This document shows, one piece after another, positions 14,443-15,161 of a stretch of 15,161 nt of DNA. The position numbers were made by a program, and so were the translations under genes. This DNA is from Anaerolineae bacterium. GTDB lineage: Bacteria > Chloroflexota > Anaerolineae > JAFGEY01. A model generated the notes under the pieces. It searched no databases. It was not told the origin of the DNA and worked only from the letters and a program-made list of their open reading frames with translations. The stretch spans positions 1 through 15,161 of the forward strand of contig JAFGEY010000490.1 in NCBI GenBank assembly GCA_016931365.1. Direction: 5' to 3'. Position 1 is the stretch's first letter. Every line of letters starts with the position of its first letter.

Positions 14443-15032
14443 CAGTTGTCAGCGATCTGTCCAAGCCGCCACGGCCCAAGTCCCGGCTGGTCAACGACAA
14501 ACCGCACCAGGTACATCTCACGCGTGCGTTCAAAGCCGAGCCGTTCATAGCAGGCTATGGCGCCGGTGTTGGACTGGTAGACGTGCAAAATCACCTGCAA
14601 ACCCTGCGCCCGGAGCGCGCGCGTGGTCGCCGCCACAGCCAGCGAGGCATAGCCGCGTCGCCGGCAGTCCGGGTCGGTCACCACATTGCCGATCTCTCCT
14701 ATCCCAAATAAATCGGACCCAAACAGGGCTTGCTCGCTCGAAAGAAAATTCTTGCACAAAAAACAACGGTCTTGGAGGATAGGCCGCACGCAATCGAGCG
14801 CCAGATGCGTTCCGGCCATCGAAACCAAAGCGCCGTCGCGCCAGACGCCGTAATACGGCCCTTTGTCGAGCGCATTCTGCTCCAATGCGTGCGCCCCGCC
14901 ACGCTCGGCCAAAGCGCGCATCGCGAGCCAGTCGGCGGCGGTCAGGGCCACAGCATCGCCCACGTCGAGCGTGACGGCATCGCCCTGAAAGGCCATCTGC
15001 CACTCCGGGGTCACTTCCTGCACCTGGGCCAC
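14442..15032 (-). CDS. GNAT-family N-acetyltransferase, 5' end uncertain
   Basis: At least 196 residues from a GTG at 15032. The acetyl-CoA-binding core is clear: IGNVVTDPDCRRRGYA (114-129) with the R-R-x-G-Y-A pyrophosphate loop, then LQVILHVYQSNTGAIACYERLGF (145-167, motif B). PYYGVWRDGALVSMAGTHL (59-77) is the preceding beta hairpin. The acceptor is unknown. Two things are odd. Residues about 81-113 form an AT-rich insertion with CFLC (90-93) where relatives usually have only a few residues. The frame stays open upstream of the GTG back to a TAA at 15099-15101, and that extra peptide (APFLTYALVGAAQRAALEAV) looks like part of the protein, so the true start is further up or the gene is interrupted there. 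Confidence 0.75.
   Translation of the reverse strand: MAQVQEVTPEWQMAFQGDAVTLDVGDAVALTAADWLAMRALAERGGAHALEQNALDKGPYYGVWRDGALVSMAGTHLALDCVRPILQDRCFLCKNFLSSEQALFGSDLFGIGEIGNVVTDPDCRRRGYASLAVAATTRALRAQGLQVILHVYQSNTGAIACYERLGFERTREMYLVRFVVDQPGLGPWRLGQIADN
14698..14783. repeat. Inverted repeats bounding an AT-rich in-frame segment inside the GNAT gene
   Basis: CCTATCC (14698-14704) and GGATAGG (14777-14783) are perfect 7-bp inverted repeats. The 72 bp between them are clearly richer in A and T (runs such as GAAAGAAAATTCTTG and CAAAAAACAAC) than the GC-rich gene around them. The segment encodes an extra stretch of about 28 residues that keeps the frame. It may be a small inserted element, but short arms like these can arise by chance. 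Confidence 0.35.
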
Positions 15033-15098
15033 AGCTTCCAGGGCGGCGCGCTGCGCCGCCCCGACCAGCGCATAGGTTAGGAATGGTGCAAAAATAAC

Positions 15099-15161
15099 TT
15101 ACCCCGATTCTGGAGCCAAGGGAACCGCTCTGTAGTTCCATCGCCCCAGATGATCATCAAA
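15099..15161 (-). pseudogene. Possible upstream remnant of the GNAT gene or 3' end of another gene
   Basis: Twenty open codons from the window edge read DDHLGRWNYRAVPLAPESG before TAA at 15099-15101, in the same frame as the GNAT gene that follows directly. The piece is either the end of a separate upstream gene or the N-terminal part of the acetyltransferase cut off by a Tyr-to-stop change (TAC/TAT to TAA). The window is too short to decide. Confidence 0.25.

Noticed and set aside
13867..14550. Plus-strand open frame opposite purB
   Set aside because: Antisense to adenylosuccinate lyase, crosses the repeat spacer, and shows only shadow composition.

Overview
The window looks like a chromosomal piece of a Chloroflexota bacterium, probably Anaerolineae or Caldilineae. 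This is inferred from the moderately GC-rich coding style, the Pro/Thr/Ser-rich stalk after a single membrane segment, a secreted protein with a VYLPIVLKNY-type stretch after a Pro-rich linker, and GT-B glycosyltransferases with a KMAG(P/A)xIRYWE signature. No rRNA or tRNA is visible, so the placement is only moderately secure. UGA ends at least seven genes here, so the standard bacterial code applies.

Layout. (1) Minus strand, 1-326: N-terminal part of an FAD-dependent oxidoreductase cut by the window edge, then a 112-bp spacer with ACGTGA-type repeats. (2) Minus strand, 9966 down to 439: one tight gene run for a cell-surface glycan. In transcription order it holds a SAM methyltransferase, a Wzt-type ABC ATPase with a C-terminal glycan-recognition domain, a GT2/GT-B fusion glycosyltransferase, a second GT-B glycosyltransferase that is a paralogue of the fusion's C-terminal half, a secreted protein with a duplicated beta-rich module, a GT2 glycosyltransferase and an SDR oxidoreductase. 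The Wzm permease that should pair with Wzt is absent. (3) 9967-10126: a divergent promoter region with a leader hairpin on the glycan side and a good sigma70-like promoter on the other. (4) Plus strand, 10127-11988: a membrane-anchored 5'-nucleotidase-like metallophosphoesterase with an in-frame UGA, a strong terminator, then a nucleoside-diphosphate kinase with a C-terminal extension, ending in a probably bidirectional terminator. (5) Minus strand, 15032 down to 12060: a GNAT acetyltransferase, adenylosuccinate lyase and a DapA-superfamily aldolase resembling 4-hydroxy-2-oxoglutarate aldolase. The last two overlap by 14 bp.

The most interesting point is the UGA at codon 110 of the metallophosphoesterase. 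The frame stays intact on both sides. The residue falls where I recall relatives carrying Cys (a PCG-C...GG-ARRA motif). A perfect 7-bp hairpin with a GGC loop lies 25 nt downstream, the geometry expected of a bacterial SECIS. The gene is therefore a candidate for a previously unnoticed selenoprotein; a nonsense mutation or sequencing error is the alternative. Secondary points are the orphan Wzt, the GT2/GT-B fusion next to its duplicated partner, an AT-rich in-frame insertion bounded by inverted repeats inside the GNAT gene, and intergenic repeat clusters.
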